Positions 53,550 to 63,325 of a DNA stretch of 64,000 bases are shown here, in pieces (the stretch's first letter is position 1; each line of letters opens with the position of its first letter). The notes below the pieces were generated by a model. It made no database searches and was not told where the DNA came from. It saw only the letters and a list, made by a program, of their open reading frames with translations. The position numbers were made by a program, and so were the translations under genes. Origin of the DNA: Anaerococcus jeddahensis (lineage in GTDB: Bacteria > Bacillota > Clostridia > Tissierellales > Peptoniphilaceae); the NCBI RefSeq assembly GCF_001182725.1, contig NZ_CWHU01000005.1, positions 1 to 64,000 on the forward strand, given 5' to 3'.

Positions 53550-54944
53550 ATGAAAAAAATTGTTCCAGTAATTTTTCTTGCTTTGAGCCTAACATCATGT
53601 AGCCAAATGAAAGATAATTCTAATAATTCAAATATTAAAAGTAATTATAGCTATGAAGATAAGAAAGATTCATCAAATGTAAAAAAAGAAGATATGACAA
53701 AAGAAAAATATGATGACCTATCCTTTATAGATTGCTACAAGGATATAATAGATTCAAAACTTCCTTATAGGATTGATGAATTTGGCGAAGATACAAATCA
53801 GATTTTTTTAAATGAAATTACTTCAGACGGGGCCCTTTATTTTAATATAGTTGATCACAAAGATTTTGATTATCCACTTTTGATTTTGTCAAAAAAATTA
53901 AACGGAAGCGGAATTTATGCCATTGTTCAATATGTAGGTAGTGGGAATTATAGGACTTTTAATGATTTAAGAATGGGACAGTCTATGGTTGTTTCAGATT
54001 ATTTATATAAGGATAAGGATGGAAATTTATATATTTTCGATAATTCTATGAAACACATTATAGGAATAAACAAGGTTGGCGATAGACTTTTGGCAAATTA
54101 TATTTACAAGCCAGGTTCAAAGGGCTATGCGTCTTTGATGGTTGATAATTTTGATCCAAATACTGGAGAAAATACTCCAAAAATCAACGAAAGATTTCCT
54201 GATGGAGCTGATGTCTTGGCAGCTATGATGATGGATCCTGAAAAAGAAGAAGAATTTAGTGATGAAGATTTTGATAAGTTAAAAGATGAATTGAAACCTA
54301 TTGAAATGTTTGACTTAAGTGAAGAAGAATTTTACAAAAAAGCTAAAGAATTTGGCTATGATGACAAAAATAAAAAAGATACAACTAAAGATGATAATGA
54401 AAAAAATCAGGCTAATAATGAAAATCTAGAAGAAACAGACCAATATAAAAAATTAAACTCTTTCATAAGTGATAATATAGATTTATATATAAATGAGAAT
54501 GGAGATGACTATGTTTATATAGGAGATTATGATAATAATGGAAAACTTGCAGCTTTTGTAGTTGGAAATAGTGAAAATGAGGCAGAGAAAATCTTATATT
54601 TTGTTGATGAAAATATGCAAATTAATAGGGTTCGAGAACTTGATTATATGTATCTTAATGTTAGGGATAAGAAACTAATTAAGGCTGGCGATGATCAGTA
54701 TTTATCCATTATAACAAATAATGGTGGACCTAAAACCGATAGCTTTATATTTTCTGTAAAAAATAATCAGGTATATGAGCCAGATATTTCTGGAAAAGTT
54801 ATGGAATTTTACCAAAGTGATGATGATATGTTTGTAGATGAAACTAATAGACTTGGTGAAGTTCCAAAAGGAAGCGTAAGAAAGGGCGGAAGAGATCATT
54901 ATAAGTACAATCAAGAAGAAAGACAATTTGAAAAGTTAGATTAA
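53550..54944 (+). CDS. Lipoprotein of unknown function
   Basis: 464 aa. Lipoprotein signal MKKIVPVIFLALSLTSC with the Cys at residue 17, an N/S/K-rich linker, then two regions separated by a D/K/N-rich hydrophilic stretch (about residues 270-300). EDYD-like acidic repeats (DEDFDKLKDELKPIEMFD and DNDKNN-type segments) dominate the middle. The C-terminal region NGDDYVYIGDYDNNGKLAAF resembles repeated calcium-type acidic loops, but no EF-hand consensus is clear. AGAGGTG precedes the ATG. Own transcription unit with a terminator after it. Family not recognised. Confidence 0.8.
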   Translation: MKKIVPVIFLALSLTSCSQMKDNSNNSNIKSNYSYEDKKDSSNVKKEDMTKEKYDDLSFIDCYKDIIDSKLPYRIDEFGEDTNQIFLNEITSDGALYFNIVDHKDFDYPLLILSKKLNGSGIYAIVQYVGSGNYRTFNDLRMGQSMVVSDYLYKDKDGNLYIFDNSMKHIIGINKVGDRLLANYIYKPGSKGYASLMVDNFDPNTGENTPKINERFPDGADVLAAMMMDPEKEEEFSDEDFDKLKDELKPIEMFDLSEEEFYKKAKEFGYDDKNKKDTTKDDNEKNQANNENLEETDQYKKLNSFISDNIDLYINENGDDYVYIGDYDNNGKLAAFVVGNSENEAEKILYFVDENMQINRVRELDYMYLNVRDKKLIKAGDDQYLSIITNNGGPKTDSFIFSVKNNQVYEPDISGKVMEFYQSDDDMFVDETNRLGEVPKGSVRKGGRDHYKYNQEERQFEKLD

Positions 54945-54968
54945 AAAATTACTGAAATTATTAAATGA

Positions 54969-55009
54969 AAAATGCTAGGAAAATTAAATCCTAGCATTTT
55001 TTTATTTTT
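54969..55009. terminator. Bidirectional terminator between convergent genes
   Basis: AATGCTAGGA/TCCTAGCATT with A's to the left and T's to the right. It serves both the lipoprotein gene and the minus-strand glpF operon, whose last stop is at 55002. Confidence 0.87.
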
Positions 55010-56477
55010 CTTCTAATTCTTTAACAAATTCATTGATATCTTTTTTATTTATTCTAGAAATTCCAGAATGTTCTGAGTCGAATTTGTTTGATTTTATTTT
55101 TTCCCCAGATTCATCTTCCATTACTTCTATAACCCTATCTCTACAGAAATTTCCTTGGCAAAAGCCCATTCCACATCTTGTACGTCTTTTTATTGAGTCG
55201 AATGTCAAACAAGGGATGCCTCTGTTCATTGCATATCTTATTGTTTTTTCACTTACTTGTTCGCACCTACAAACAAGTCTTTCTGGATTTCCAAGTGGAA
55301 GGTCAACCTTATCTTTTACCTTGTTAAAATCTTCGAGCTCTTTGTATTTAATAATAGGATTTCTGTTAGGATTGTAGGAAGGATCTTCTTCTAGTTTTAA
55401 ATTTAAATCTTTTAAAATTCCTTCAACAATTTTGGCAACCTCTGGAGATGAAGTTATTCCAGGTGATTGGATTCCTACAACGTTTATAAATCCAGAAGTT
55501 TTAGTATTTTCTATTATAAAATCTCCCGTTGATGAAGCAGGTCTAAGCCCTGCGAAGGATCGGATAAATTTTTTCAAATCTATTACATCATCTTTTACAG
55601 ATTTTAATCCAAGCTTGTAAATTTCTGCAAGCCTTTCAATGTGAGTTCCAAGATCAATTTCTTCTTCGTCGATTGCATCAGGGCCTAGAAGAAGGTTGTT
55701 GTGGTAGGTTCTTGTTACAAGAATTCCTTTTGATTTTGGAGATGGTGTTTGGAATAAAACTTGTTTTATTTTCTCACCAGTTCCTTTTTGCATGAGTAGA
55801 TATTCACCACTTCTTGGATGAATTGTAAAATCAGTTTCTGTAATCATGTTTGAAATTTTTGCTCCGTTTAGGCCGGAAGCATTTATTACAAATTTTCCTT
55901 CATAAATATTTTCATCAGAAGTTTTTACTTTAAAAGTATCTCCTTCTTTTTTGATATCAACAACTTCACTTTGAAGCTTTAATTCGGCACCATTTTCTAT
56001 GGCGTTTTCTACAAGAGCAATAACGTATTCGTATGGTGAGCAAACGCCAGCCCCTTTACAATAAAGGGCTGCGATTGCATCATCAGATACATTTGGTTCG
56101 ATTTTTCTTAATTCTTCTTGATCAATTATTTTTATATCGTCAAGTTCATTTTCAAGACCCATCTTGTAGAGTTTTTCAAGTTCTTTTTTATCATCTTCAT
56201 CAAAAGCTAAAACCAAAGATCCATTTTCCAAAAATCCAAAGTTTAGCTCTTGGTTTAACTTATTAAATTCCACTCTTCCCTTGTAGCAAATTCTTCCTCT
56301 TAGCTCTTCGTGGCTTTCAGCATATCCACCGTGAACTATAGCGGAATTGGCCTTGCTTGCTCCCATAGAAACATCAATTTCTTTTTCTAAAATCAAAATA
56401 TTTAATTTATATCTAGAAAGTCTTCTTGCAATTGATGCTCCGGTTACACCAGCGCCGATTACTATAATGTCATACAT
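55002..56477 (-). CDS. FAD-dependent glycerol-3-phosphate dehydrogenase-like protein with BFD domain (second copy)
   Basis: 491 aa, a paralogue of the glpA-like protein at 43484. FAD site IIVIGAGVTGASIARRLSRY at residues 4-23, SANSAIVHGGYAE, RSGEYLLMQKG, and IQSPGITSSPEVAK. The C-terminal BFD Fe-S domain has LVCRCEQVSEKTIRYAM and RCGMGFCQGNFC, with four Cys. Transcribed after glpF (35 bases apart), so it acts on glycerol-derived G3P or a related hydroxy acid. AGAAGAG precedes the ATG. Its role next to the other copy is unclear; L-2-hydroxyglutarate-type oxidases share the fold. Confidence 0.82.
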   Translation of the reverse strand: MYDIIVIGAGVTGASIARRLSRYKLNILILEKEIDVSMGASKANSAIVHGGYAESHEELRGRICYKGRVEFNKLNQELNFGFLENGSLVLAFDEDDKKELEKLYKMGLENELDDIKIIDQEELRKIEPNVSDDAIAALYCKGAGVCSPYEYVIALVENAIENGAELKLQSEVVDIKKEGDTFKVKTSDENIYEGKFVINASGLNGAKISNMITETDFTIHPRSGEYLLMQKGTGEKIKQVLFQTPSPKSKGILVTRTYHNNLLLGPDAIDEEEIDLGTHIERLAEIYKLGLKSVKDDVIDLKKFIRSFAGLRPASSTGDFIIENTKTSGFINVVGIQSPGITSSPEVAKIVEGILKDLNLKLEEDPSYNPNRNPIIKYKELEDFNKVKDKVDLPLGNPERLVCRCEQVSEKTIRYAMNRGIPCLTFDSIKRRTRCGMGFCQGNFCRDRVIEVMEDESGEKIKSNKFDSEHSGISRINKKDINEFVKELEEK

Positions 56478-56512
56478 ATTATTCTTCTCTTTTCTTAAAA
56501 TTTTATAAATAA

Positions 56513-57229
56513 TTAAAATATAAAGTTATATACTGGAACTGCTAAGATACCACCAATTATTGGTCCAACAACAGGAATCCAAGAATATCCCCAGTTAGGA
56601 TCAACTTTGTTTTTGAAAGGTAATATTGCATAGGCAATTCTAGGTCCTAAATCTCTTGCAGGGTTAATTGCATAACCTGTTAGTCCACCTAAACTCATAC
56701 CAATTGATACGATAAGACCAAATACATATAATTTGTCAACGCCGCCCATTCCAGCGCCAGCTACATTACCAAATCCTAAAATAGCAAATACTAAAACGAA
56801 AGTTCCAATTATTTCTGATAAAAGGTTTCTAAAAGTATTTGGGATTGTTGGAGCTGTACAAAATGTTGCTCTAACTGTTAATGGATCATCGCTTGTAGCA
56901 TCATAATGATCTTTGAATAAAATATAAACTAAAATAGCTCCGCAGAAAGCTCCAAGCATTTGTCCAATTATGTATGAAGGAACTGTATTCCATTCTATTC
57001 CACCATTAATTGCAAGAGCAATTGATAGGGCTGGATTAAAATGAGCACCTGTTAATGCACCAAAAATACAAGCTGGAATCATAACTGCAAGACCCCAAGC
57101 AAAAGTAATTTGAACAGAACCTGCACCTTTTTGTCCACTCTTATTCAAAAGAACGTTTGCAACAACTCCGTCTCCTAATAAAATAAGTAACATTGTTCCA
57201 AAAAATTCACCTAGTATTATGTCTCTCAT
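56513..57229 (-). CDS. glpF: Glycerol uptake facilitator (aquaglyceroporin)
   Basis: 238 aa MIP-family channel. Both pore motifs are seen: GAHFNPALSIALAINGG (first NPA, near residues 55-71) and YAINPARDLGPRIAYAI (second, NPARD, near 192-208); the Asp after the second NPA marks a glycerol-type pore. AGGAGG precedes the ATG chosen; the longer frame starts inside the leader terminator. First gene of the glpF-dehydrogenase operon. Confidence 0.94.
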   Translation of the reverse strand: MRDIILGEFFGTMLLILLGDGVVANVLLNKSGQKGAGSVQITFAWGLAVMIPACIFGALTGAHFNPALSIALAINGGIEWNTVPSYIIGQMLGAFCGAILVYILFKDHYDATSDDPLTVRATFCTAPTIPNTFRNLLSEIIGTFVLVFAILGFGNVAGAGMGGVDKLYVFGLIVSIGMSLGGLTGYAINPARDLGPRIAYAILPFKNKVDPNWGYSWIPVVGPIIGGILAVPVYNFIF

Positions 57230-57255
57230 AATAACCTCCTGTTTTATTACTAAAT

Positions 57256-57294
57256 ATAAAAAAAGCAACAAAAATAATATAAAAATTTTGCTGC
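57256..57294 (-). terminator. Leader terminator before glpF, likely GlpP-controlled
   Basis: On the minus strand GCAGCAAAA pairs with TTTTGTTGC, followed by seven T's, between the promoter (57337-57365) and the glpF start. The geometry equals the leader at 43418. The upstream flank reads ATGAAAGAGACA, only loosely like the AAGCGAG motif of the other two. Confidence 0.75.
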
Positions 57295-57317
57295 AATGTC
57301 TCTTTCATATTTAGTTG

Positions 57318-57365
57318 TGAAAATGTTTACACAAATATTATAGCATAATAATTTTTTGATTACAA
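57318..57365 (-). promoter_or_regulatory. glpF promoter with candidate CcpA (cre) site
   Basis: On the minus strand: TTGTAA (57360-57365), 17-base spacer, TATAAT (57337-57342). A near-perfect palindrome TGAAAATGTTTACA (57318-57331), within TTGTG...CACAA, overlaps the predicted start and resembles a cre site. CcpA-type glucose repression of glycerol uptake is established in Firmicutes; here it is inferred from sequence. Confidence 0.7.
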
Positions 57366-57445
57366 ATAAATATTTTAAATTTTTTAAAATTTACAAAGAA
57401 AAATTTTTAACCTATAATAAAAATATAAAAATTTAAGGAGAAAAA

Positions 57446-58477
57446 ATGAAAAAAGAAACAATTATTTCTTATATAAAAGAATTGTGCACAAGACCATCAC
57501 CAACAGGATTTACAAAAAAATGTGAAAAATATTTGATGGAAGAATTTAAAAATTTAGGCTATAAGCCTTACCAAAATAACAAGGGAAATGTAATCGTTCC
57601 AATTTTTGTTGACGAAAAAAATGAGAACGATGGGCTTTTGCTATCAGCCCATATCGATACCTTGGGTTTAATGGTAAGAAGTATAAAAGAAGAAGGTGGA
57701 CTCCAAGTTACAACTCTTGGTGGATTTCCTCTAAATTATGCAGAATTTGAAAATGTAAAAATTTTTACAAGAGATGGAAAAGAATTTGAAGGAGTTTTTA
57801 GACTAAACGAGCCTTCAGTTCATGGATCAGATCTCCCAAATACTTCAAAGAGAAATTTTGATGATATGGAAGTTGTTCTTGATGAAATTGTAGAAAGTGA
57901 TGAAGATGTTGAAAAACTTGGGATAAATCCTGGGGATTTTATTGCCCTTGATCCAAGATTTAGGTATTCAAACGGTTTTATAAAATCTCGCCATCTTGAT
58001 GACAAGGCTTCAAGCGGAGTTTTGCTTGCTCTTGCCAAAGAAATTAAAGAAGAAAATTTAAAATTTGATAGAAATATTTATATGATGTTTACAACCTATG
58101 AAGAAGTTGGACATGGAGCAAGTTCGGGCCATCCAGCTGGAATAAAAGATATGATTGCAGTTGATATGGGTGTGGTTTTTGATGATTTAAAAACAAATGA
58201 CAATAAGGTTTCAATTTGTGCAAAGGATTCATCAGGACCTTATAATTTTGACTTAACAAATGATTTAATAAATACAGCAAAAAAAATCGGCATAGACTTT
58301 GCCATAGATATTTATCCATTTTATGGTTCTGACGCATCAGCTGCCATGAGCTCATTTTATGATTACAGGCATGCTTTGGTTGGATGTGGAATTTCTGCAT
58401 CTCATGGTTACGAAAGATGCCATGAAAATGCTTTGATGGAACTTTTCCTTCTATTAAAAACTTATATTTCACTTTAA
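57446..58477 (+). CDS. M42-family metallo-aminopeptidase
   Basis: 343 aa cytosolic dinuclear metallopeptidase (TET/PepA/FrvX type). ISYIKELCTRPSPTGFTKKC at the N-terminus, LLSAHIDTLGLMVRSIKEEG near 71-90 with a metal His-x-Asp, SRHLDDKASSGVLLAL near 186-201, the catalytic TTYEEVGHGAS near 217-227, and AVDMGVVFDD. AAGGAGA precedes the ATG. Monocistronic, between glpF and the nucleoside transporter. It would trim imported peptides. Confidence 0.9.
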   Translation: MKKETIISYIKELCTRPSPTGFTKKCEKYLMEEFKNLGYKPYQNNKGNVIVPIFVDEKNENDGLLLSAHIDTLGLMVRSIKEEGGLQVTTLGGFPLNYAEFENVKIFTRDGKEFEGVFRLNEPSVHGSDLPNTSKRNFDDMEVVLDEIVESDEDVEKLGINPGDFIALDPRFRYSNGFIKSRHLDDKASSGVLLALAKEIKEENLKFDRNIYMMFTTYEEVGHGASSGHPAGIKDMIAVDMGVVFDDLKTNDNKVSICAKDSSGPYNFDLTNDLINTAKKIGIDFAIDIYPFYGSDASAAMSSFYDYRHALVGCGISASHGYERCHENALMELFLLLKTYISL

Positions 58478-58575
58478 AAAAAGCTTTGAAAAATCCAAAT
58501 AACTAGACATTATTATTAAATTCATATAAAATAGATTTGTAAAGGTAAACTATTTTTTAATTTTAAGGGGGAGAG

Positions 58576-59640
58576 ATGAAAATTAAAAAAATTATGGCTG
58601 GAGCCTTAACTCTAGCACTTTCACTAAGCATTACAGCTTGTGGTTCAAAAAAAGATTCTGATAATGCATCAACAGCTTCAAACGGAAAAGAAGCAAAAGT
58701 TTCAGCAACTATGGTAACTGACCAAGGTGGAATTAATGATAAATCATTTAACCAATCATCTTATGAAGGCTTAAAAGCATACGAAAAAGATGGAAAAGTT
58801 AAATTTGATTATATTGAATCACATAAAGATTCTGATTATCAACCAAACCTTGAATCAGCTCTTGATAGTGAATCAGACATTATTTTTACAGTTGGATATG
58901 CACTTTACGATGCAACAAGCAAGGCTGCAAAAGATAATCCTGATCAAAACTATGCAATAATTGATAATGCAAATCCTGATAAAATTAAAAATCTTCTAGG
59001 AATTACATTTGCAGACCACGAAAATTCATTTTTAGTTGGATATATTGCTGGTATGACAACAAAATCAAATAATGTAGGATTTGTCGGAGGAATGGAATCA
59101 GCAGTAATTGATAGATTTGAATATGGTTACAGAGCAGGAGTCAAAGAAGCAGCAAAAGAAAAAGGCACAGACATAGAAGTTCAAGTTCAATATGCAAACT
59201 CTTATGCTGACCAAGCAAAAGGAAAAAATATAGCTAATCAAATGTATCAAAAGGGTGCAGATGTAATCTTCCACGCAGCTGGTGGTACAGGAATCGGTGT
59301 ATTTGAAGCAGCAAAAGAAAATGATAAATATGTAATCGGCGTTGACCGTGACCAAAAAGATGAAGCTCCAGATAATATTTTGGTTTCTACAATTAAGGGA
59401 GTTGGAAAAGCTGTTCAACTAACAATTGATGATTACAAAGATGGAAAATTCAAAGGTGGAGAAACAAGATCATTCTCACTTAAAGATGGAGATGCTTTGG
59501 ATATAGCTTACGGTGACAACGACCTAGTTGACCAAAAAGTTAAGGACAAGGTAGAAGATTTAAGAAATCAAATAGTTGATGGAAAAATTAAAGTTCCACA
59601 AAACGAAAAAGAATTTAAATCAATGGGTTACGATAAATAA
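58576..59640 (+). CDS. BMP-family nucleoside-binding lipoprotein
   Basis: 354 aa. Lipoprotein signal MKIKKIMAGALTLALSLSIT with the Cys in ITACGS at residue 22. The Med/BMP fold shows VTDQGGINDKSFNQSSYEGL near residues 47-66 (the ligand-contact segment), VGFVGGMESAVIDRFEYGYR and VIGVDRDQKDEAPDN. Homologous to purine-nucleoside receptors such as TmpC/PnrA and B. subtilis NupN. GGGGGAGAG precedes the ATG. A terminator follows, so ABC subunits downstream may be expressed from read-through or a second promoter. Confidence 0.92.
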   Translation: MKIKKIMAGALTLALSLSITACGSKKDSDNASTASNGKEAKVSATMVTDQGGINDKSFNQSSYEGLKAYEKDGKVKFDYIESHKDSDYQPNLESALDSESDIIFTVGYALYDATSKAAKDNPDQNYAIIDNANPDKIKNLLGITFADHENSFLVGYIAGMTTKSNNVGFVGGMESAVIDRFEYGYRAGVKEAAKEKGTDIEVQVQYANSYADQAKGKNIANQMYQKGADVIFHAAGGTGIGVFEAAKENDKYVIGVDRDQKDEAPDNILVSTIKGVGKAVQLTIDDYKDGKFKGGETRSFSLKDGDALDIAYGDNDLVDQKVKDKVEDLRNQIVDGKIKVPQNEKEFKSMGYDK

Positions 59641-59665
59641 AACGTACTAGAAATATGTAAATTAA

Positions 59666-59697
59666 AAAGAGTAGGAAGATTCACTACTCTTTTTTTT
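59666..59697 (+). terminator. Terminator between the BMP lipoprotein and ABC genes
   Basis: AAAGAGTAG-GAAGATTCA-CTACTCTTT followed by more T's. Partial termination here would make more binding protein than transporter, the usual stoichiometry. Confidence 0.85.
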
Positions 59698-59740
59698 ACA
59701 AATAAATGTTTAGAAAATTCTAAATTAGTAGTGAGGTAAT

Positions 59741-61267
59741 ATGGATAAGTATTTAAATGAAAGCCCTATTGTTTCATTAAAAAATATTCATAAAAGTTTT
59801 GGCGATAAAAAAGTTTTAAAGGGAGTAGATTTTGATCTTCACAAATGCGAAGTCCATGCTTTGCTTGGAGAAAATGGAGCAGGAAAAACTACTCTGATGA
59901 ATATTTTATATGGAATGTTTCCACAAAATGAGGGGGAAATTTACATTAAAGGTGAAGAAATTGTAAATAATTCACCGAAAAAAGCAATAAAAATGGGCAT
60001 AGGAATGGTTCACCAACATTTTATGTTGATAGAACCTTTTACAGTAACAGAAAATATAATTTTAGGTTACGAAGGAAAAAATAATTTAATTATCGACAGG
60101 AACAAGGCCAAAGAAGAAGTTCTTAATCTTAGTAAAGAATATGGACTTTTGATAGATCCTGATAGCAAAGTTTCAGATATTTCAGTTGGTCAACAACAAA
60201 GAATAGAAATTTTAAAGGCTTTATATCATGGAGCAGATATTTTAATTTTCGATGAGCCAACTGCAGTTTTGACACCCCAAGAAATAAATGAATTTATAGA
60301 AATAGTTGAAAAATTAACTGATCTTGGAAAATCAGTTATAATTATCACCCACAAATTAAAAGAAATTAAGGCCATGGCAGATACTTGCACCATAATTAGA
60401 AGGGGCGAGTTTATCGATAAGGTCAAAGTAAAAGATGTAAGTGAAGAAGAACTTGCAGAAAAAATGGTTGGCCGTGACGTAAGCTTTAACGTTAAAAAAG
60501 AAAAAATCGATCTTGGAGATGAAATTTTTAAAATTGAAGATCTTTGGGTTAAGGACAACAGAAAAGTTGACAAGGTAAAAGGTCTTAACCTTTCTATAAG
60601 AAAAGGTGAAATTTTGGGAATTGCAGGAGTTGATGGAAACGGTCAAACAGAATTGATTGATGCAATTTCTGGAATGAGAAAAGCTGAAAAAGGAAAAGTT
60701 ACCTTAAAAGGCGAGGACATTACCAATAAAAATCCTAGAAATATAATTGACCTTGGCATGAACCAAATTCCAGAAGATAGGCAAAAAAGAGGCCTTGTTT
60801 TGGAATATTCAATAAAGGATAATTTAATTTTAGAAAAATTGGACAAAGATTTTTCAAAAAACGGAATTTTAGATTTCAAAAAAATTGAAGAAAATGCCAA
60901 TGATTTGATTGAAAAATTTGATATTAGGCCAAATGATATGAATGAAAAAGCTGGAAGCCTTTCAGGTGGAAACCAACAAAAAGTTATTATTGCAAGAGAA
61001 ATTACAAATGATCCCGATCTTTTGATTGCTGCTCAACCTACAAGAGGACTTGACGTTGGAGCAATTGAATTTATCCACCAATATTTGGTAGAACTTAGAA
61101 ATCAAGGAAAGGCAGTTTTATTAATAAGTTTTCAATTAGATGAAGTCATGGACTTATCTGACAGAATTTGCGTAATATATGATGGAAAAATTGTAGGAGA
61201 ACTCGATCCAAAAGAAACTGACGAATACGAGGTAGGAAGATTGATGGCAGGAGGAGATCATGAATAA
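59741..61267 (+). CDS. Nucleoside ABC transporter ATPase (two ATPase domains)
   Basis: 508 aa with two fused ATPase units, as in sugar/nucleoside importers (NupO/YufO type). Unit 1: Walker A GENGAGKTTLMNIL near residues 45-58 and VGQQQRIEILKAL signature. Unit 2: degenerate Walker A GVDGNGQTELIDA near 299-311, signature LSGGNQQKVIIAREI near 404-418, and PTRGLDVGAIEFI. The ATG is preceded by GAGG. It overlaps the permease gene by 8 bases. Confidence 0.93.
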   Translation: MDKYLNESPIVSLKNIHKSFGDKKVLKGVDFDLHKCEVHALLGENGAGKTTLMNILYGMFPQNEGEIYIKGEEIVNNSPKKAIKMGIGMVHQHFMLIEPFTVTENIILGYEGKNNLIIDRNKAKEEVLNLSKEYGLLIDPDSKVSDISVGQQQRIEILKALYHGADILIFDEPTAVLTPQEINEFIEIVEKLTDLGKSVIIITHKLKEIKAMADTCTIIRRGEFIDKVKVKDVSEEELAEKMVGRDVSFNVKKEKIDLGDEIFKIEDLWVKDNRKVDKVKGLNLSIRKGEILGIAGVDGNGQTELIDAISGMRKAEKGKVTLKGEDITNKNPRNIIDLGMNQIPEDRQKRGLVLEYSIKDNLILEKLDKDFSKNGILDFKKIEENANDLIEKFDIRPNDMNEKAGSLSGGNQQKVIIAREITNDPDLLIAAQPTRGLDVGAIEFIHQYLVELRNQGKAVLLISFQLDEVMDLSDRICVIYDGKIVGELDPKETDEYEVGRLMAGGDHE

Positions 61268-62378
61268 AAAAGTAAAAACAAAAAGAAAATTTTCTTTTTC
61301 AAATTCAAAATTATTATTTACTCTTGTATCAATAATCTTGGGCCTTTTGGTTGGAGCTTTAGTTTTATCCCTTACAGGTTACAATCCGATTGAAGCTTAT
61401 GGAAAATTGATTGAAGGAATTTTTAAATCCCCAAGAAATATTGGTTGGGCTCTTGTAAATTCAACTCCAATAATTCTTACAGGTCTTGGAGTTTGTTTTG
61501 CCTTTCAAACTGGCCTATTTAACATGGGAGCTGAAGGACAATTTATAATTGGTTCAACTGTAGGATTTTTGCTAGGATATTTGTTAGAACTTCCTCCAAT
61601 AATCCATGTGATTGTTACAATAATTGTTGCACTTTTGGCAGGATTTTTGTACGGGGGACTTGCAGGATTCATAAAGGCAAAATTTGGAATTCACGAAGTA
61701 ATTTCAACCATAATGCTAAACTGGGTTGCCTTTTATTTTCAAAATTTTGTAGTTTATCGCTATCAAAAACCAAATTCTATGGGAACATTTGACATTAAAG
61801 ATTCAGCAAAAGTAACTCTTGTTACAAATGCTAGCCAAAAATTTGATGGATTTTTTGGGAAATTTTTTAGAGCGCCAATTCATTTGGGAATAATTCTTGC
61901 AATTTTAAGTGTAATTATTATTTGGTTTATTCTTGAAAAAACTACTCTTGGATACAAATTAAAAGCTGTAGGATTAAACAGAGAAGCAAGTGAATATGGT
62001 GGAATCGATGCAAACAAAAAAATAATTCAGTCTATGGCAATTTCTGGATCTTTGTGTGCCCTTGCTGGAGTTACTCAAGTTATGGGCTACACATTTTCAC
62101 TTCCACTTTTATCAGCTATGGAAAATTTTGGATTTGACGGACTTGCCGTTTCACTTTTGGCATCAAACAATCCAATCGGTTGTATTTTCTCAGGCCTATT
62201 TTTGGGATCTTTGAAATATGCAGGAAGTAACTTACAAAGAACCATGGGAGTTCCAAGCGAATTAATTTCTATAATTATCGGAACAATAATTTTATTTACA
62301 GCTATTCCTTTGATATTTAGAATTATAAAAGCGAAAGCAAACAAAAAGAAAAATAGAAAGGCGGGAAATAATGCTTAA
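61260..62378 (+). CDS. Nucleoside ABC transporter permease 1
   Basis: 372 aa BPD_transp_2-type permease (NupP/YufP type) with about nine or ten helices. GLGVCFAFQTGLFNMGAEGQ near residues 81-100 is the family signature, and KAKFGIHEVISTIMLNW near 139-155 and ASEYGGIDANKKIIQSMAIS near 242-261 are conserved. GGAGG lies inside the upstream gene. It overlaps permease 2 by 8 bases. Confidence 0.92.
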   Translation: MNKKVKTKRKFSFSNSKLLFTLVSIILGLLVGALVLSLTGYNPIEAYGKLIEGIFKSPRNIGWALVNSTPIILTGLGVCFAFQTGLFNMGAEGQFIIGSTVGFLLGYLLELPPIIHVIVTIIVALLAGFLYGGLAGFIKAKFGIHEVISTIMLNWVAFYFQNFVVYRYQKPNSMGTFDIKDSAKVTLVTNASQKFDGFFGKFFRAPIHLGIILAILSVIIIWFILEKTTLGYKLKAVGLNREASEYGGIDANKKIIQSMAISGSLCALAGVTQVMGYTFSLPLLSAMENFGFDGLAVSLLASNNPIGCIFSGLFLGSLKYAGSNLQRTMGVPSELISIIIGTIILFTAIPLIFRIIKAKANKKKNRKAGNNA

Positions 62379-63306
62379 TTTGACAGTTTTAGGATTAATA
62401 ATTGGAAATACACTTTCAAATGCTACACCGGTATTATTGACAGGCCTTGGCGGAATGATGAGTGAAAAATCTGGAGTTGTAAATATTGGACTTGAAGGAA
62501 TGATGACAATCGGAGCCTTGGTTGCTGCGACTGTGGGATATTATTTTGGAAATCCTTGGCTAGGATTTTTTGCAGGAGGACTTGCAGGAATGTTTTTTGG
62601 ACTTATCCATGCTTTGGTTTCAGTAACTTTTGCAGGAGACCAAACTATTTCTGGTATTGCTATAAATACACTTGCACCAGGTTTGGCCTTATTTTTGGCA
62701 AGATTATTTTTTGACGGAGCAACTCAAACCCCATCAATTCCTTTGGAAAATAAAATCCCAAGATTATTTGACGGCTTAATTAAAAATCAAGGTTTGAAAA
62801 ATATTTTCTCCCAATATGCAACAGTTTATATAGCTTTAATTTCTGTAATTTTACTTTATGTATTTTTATATAAAACAAAATGGGGCCTAAGGCTTATTGC
62901 AGTTGGTGAGCACCCAAAAGCAGCAGAAACTTTGGATATTTCTGTGAAAAAAATTAGATATCTTGCAGTTATGTTTTCGGGATTTATGGGAGGACTTGGA
63001 GGAGCAAGCATGTCACTTGCAGTTGTAAGTGTATTTTCTCCAACCTTAATTGCAGGACAAGGATATATTGCCCTTGTTTGTGTAATTTTTGGAAATTGGA
63101 GACCGCAAGGAGTTTTGATAGGATCCTTATTTTTTGGACTAACTCAAGCAATAGCAACCTATCTTACAGGAACAAGTATAAGACTTCCAATGGAATTTAT
63201 TTCAATGATTCCATACATTTCAATTTTGATTTTCTTGATTTTATTTAATAAAAAATCAAGAGCACCGAAGGCAAGTGGTAAACCATATTTGACAGAAGAT
63301 ATATAA
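62371..63306 (+). CDS. Nucleoside ABC transporter permease 2
   Basis: 311 aa BPD_transp_2-type permease (NupQ/YufQ type). TPVLLTGLGGMMSEKSGVVN and IGLEGMMTIGALVAA near residues 19-53 form the signature, AGDQTISGIAINTLAPGLAL follows near 89-108, and GEHPKAAETLDISVKKIRY near 178-196 is the cytoplasmic coupling region. Last gene before the repeat array; no terminator hairpin other than the array itself is seen. Confidence 0.92.
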   Translation: MLNLTVLGLIIGNTLSNATPVLLTGLGGMMSEKSGVVNIGLEGMMTIGALVAATVGYYFGNPWLGFFAGGLAGMFFGLIHALVSVTFAGDQTISGIAINTLAPGLALFLARLFFDGATQTPSIPLENKIPRLFDGLIKNQGLKNIFSQYATVYIALISVILLYVFLYKTKWGLRLIAVGEHPKAAETLDISVKKIRYLAVMFSGFMGGLGGASMSLAVVSVFSPTLIAGQGYIALVCVIFGNWRPQGVLIGSLFFGLTQAIATYLTGTSIRLPMEFISMIPYISILIFLILFNKKSRAPKASGKPYLTEDI

Positions 63307-63325
63307 GAAAAAATAGAAAATAAAA

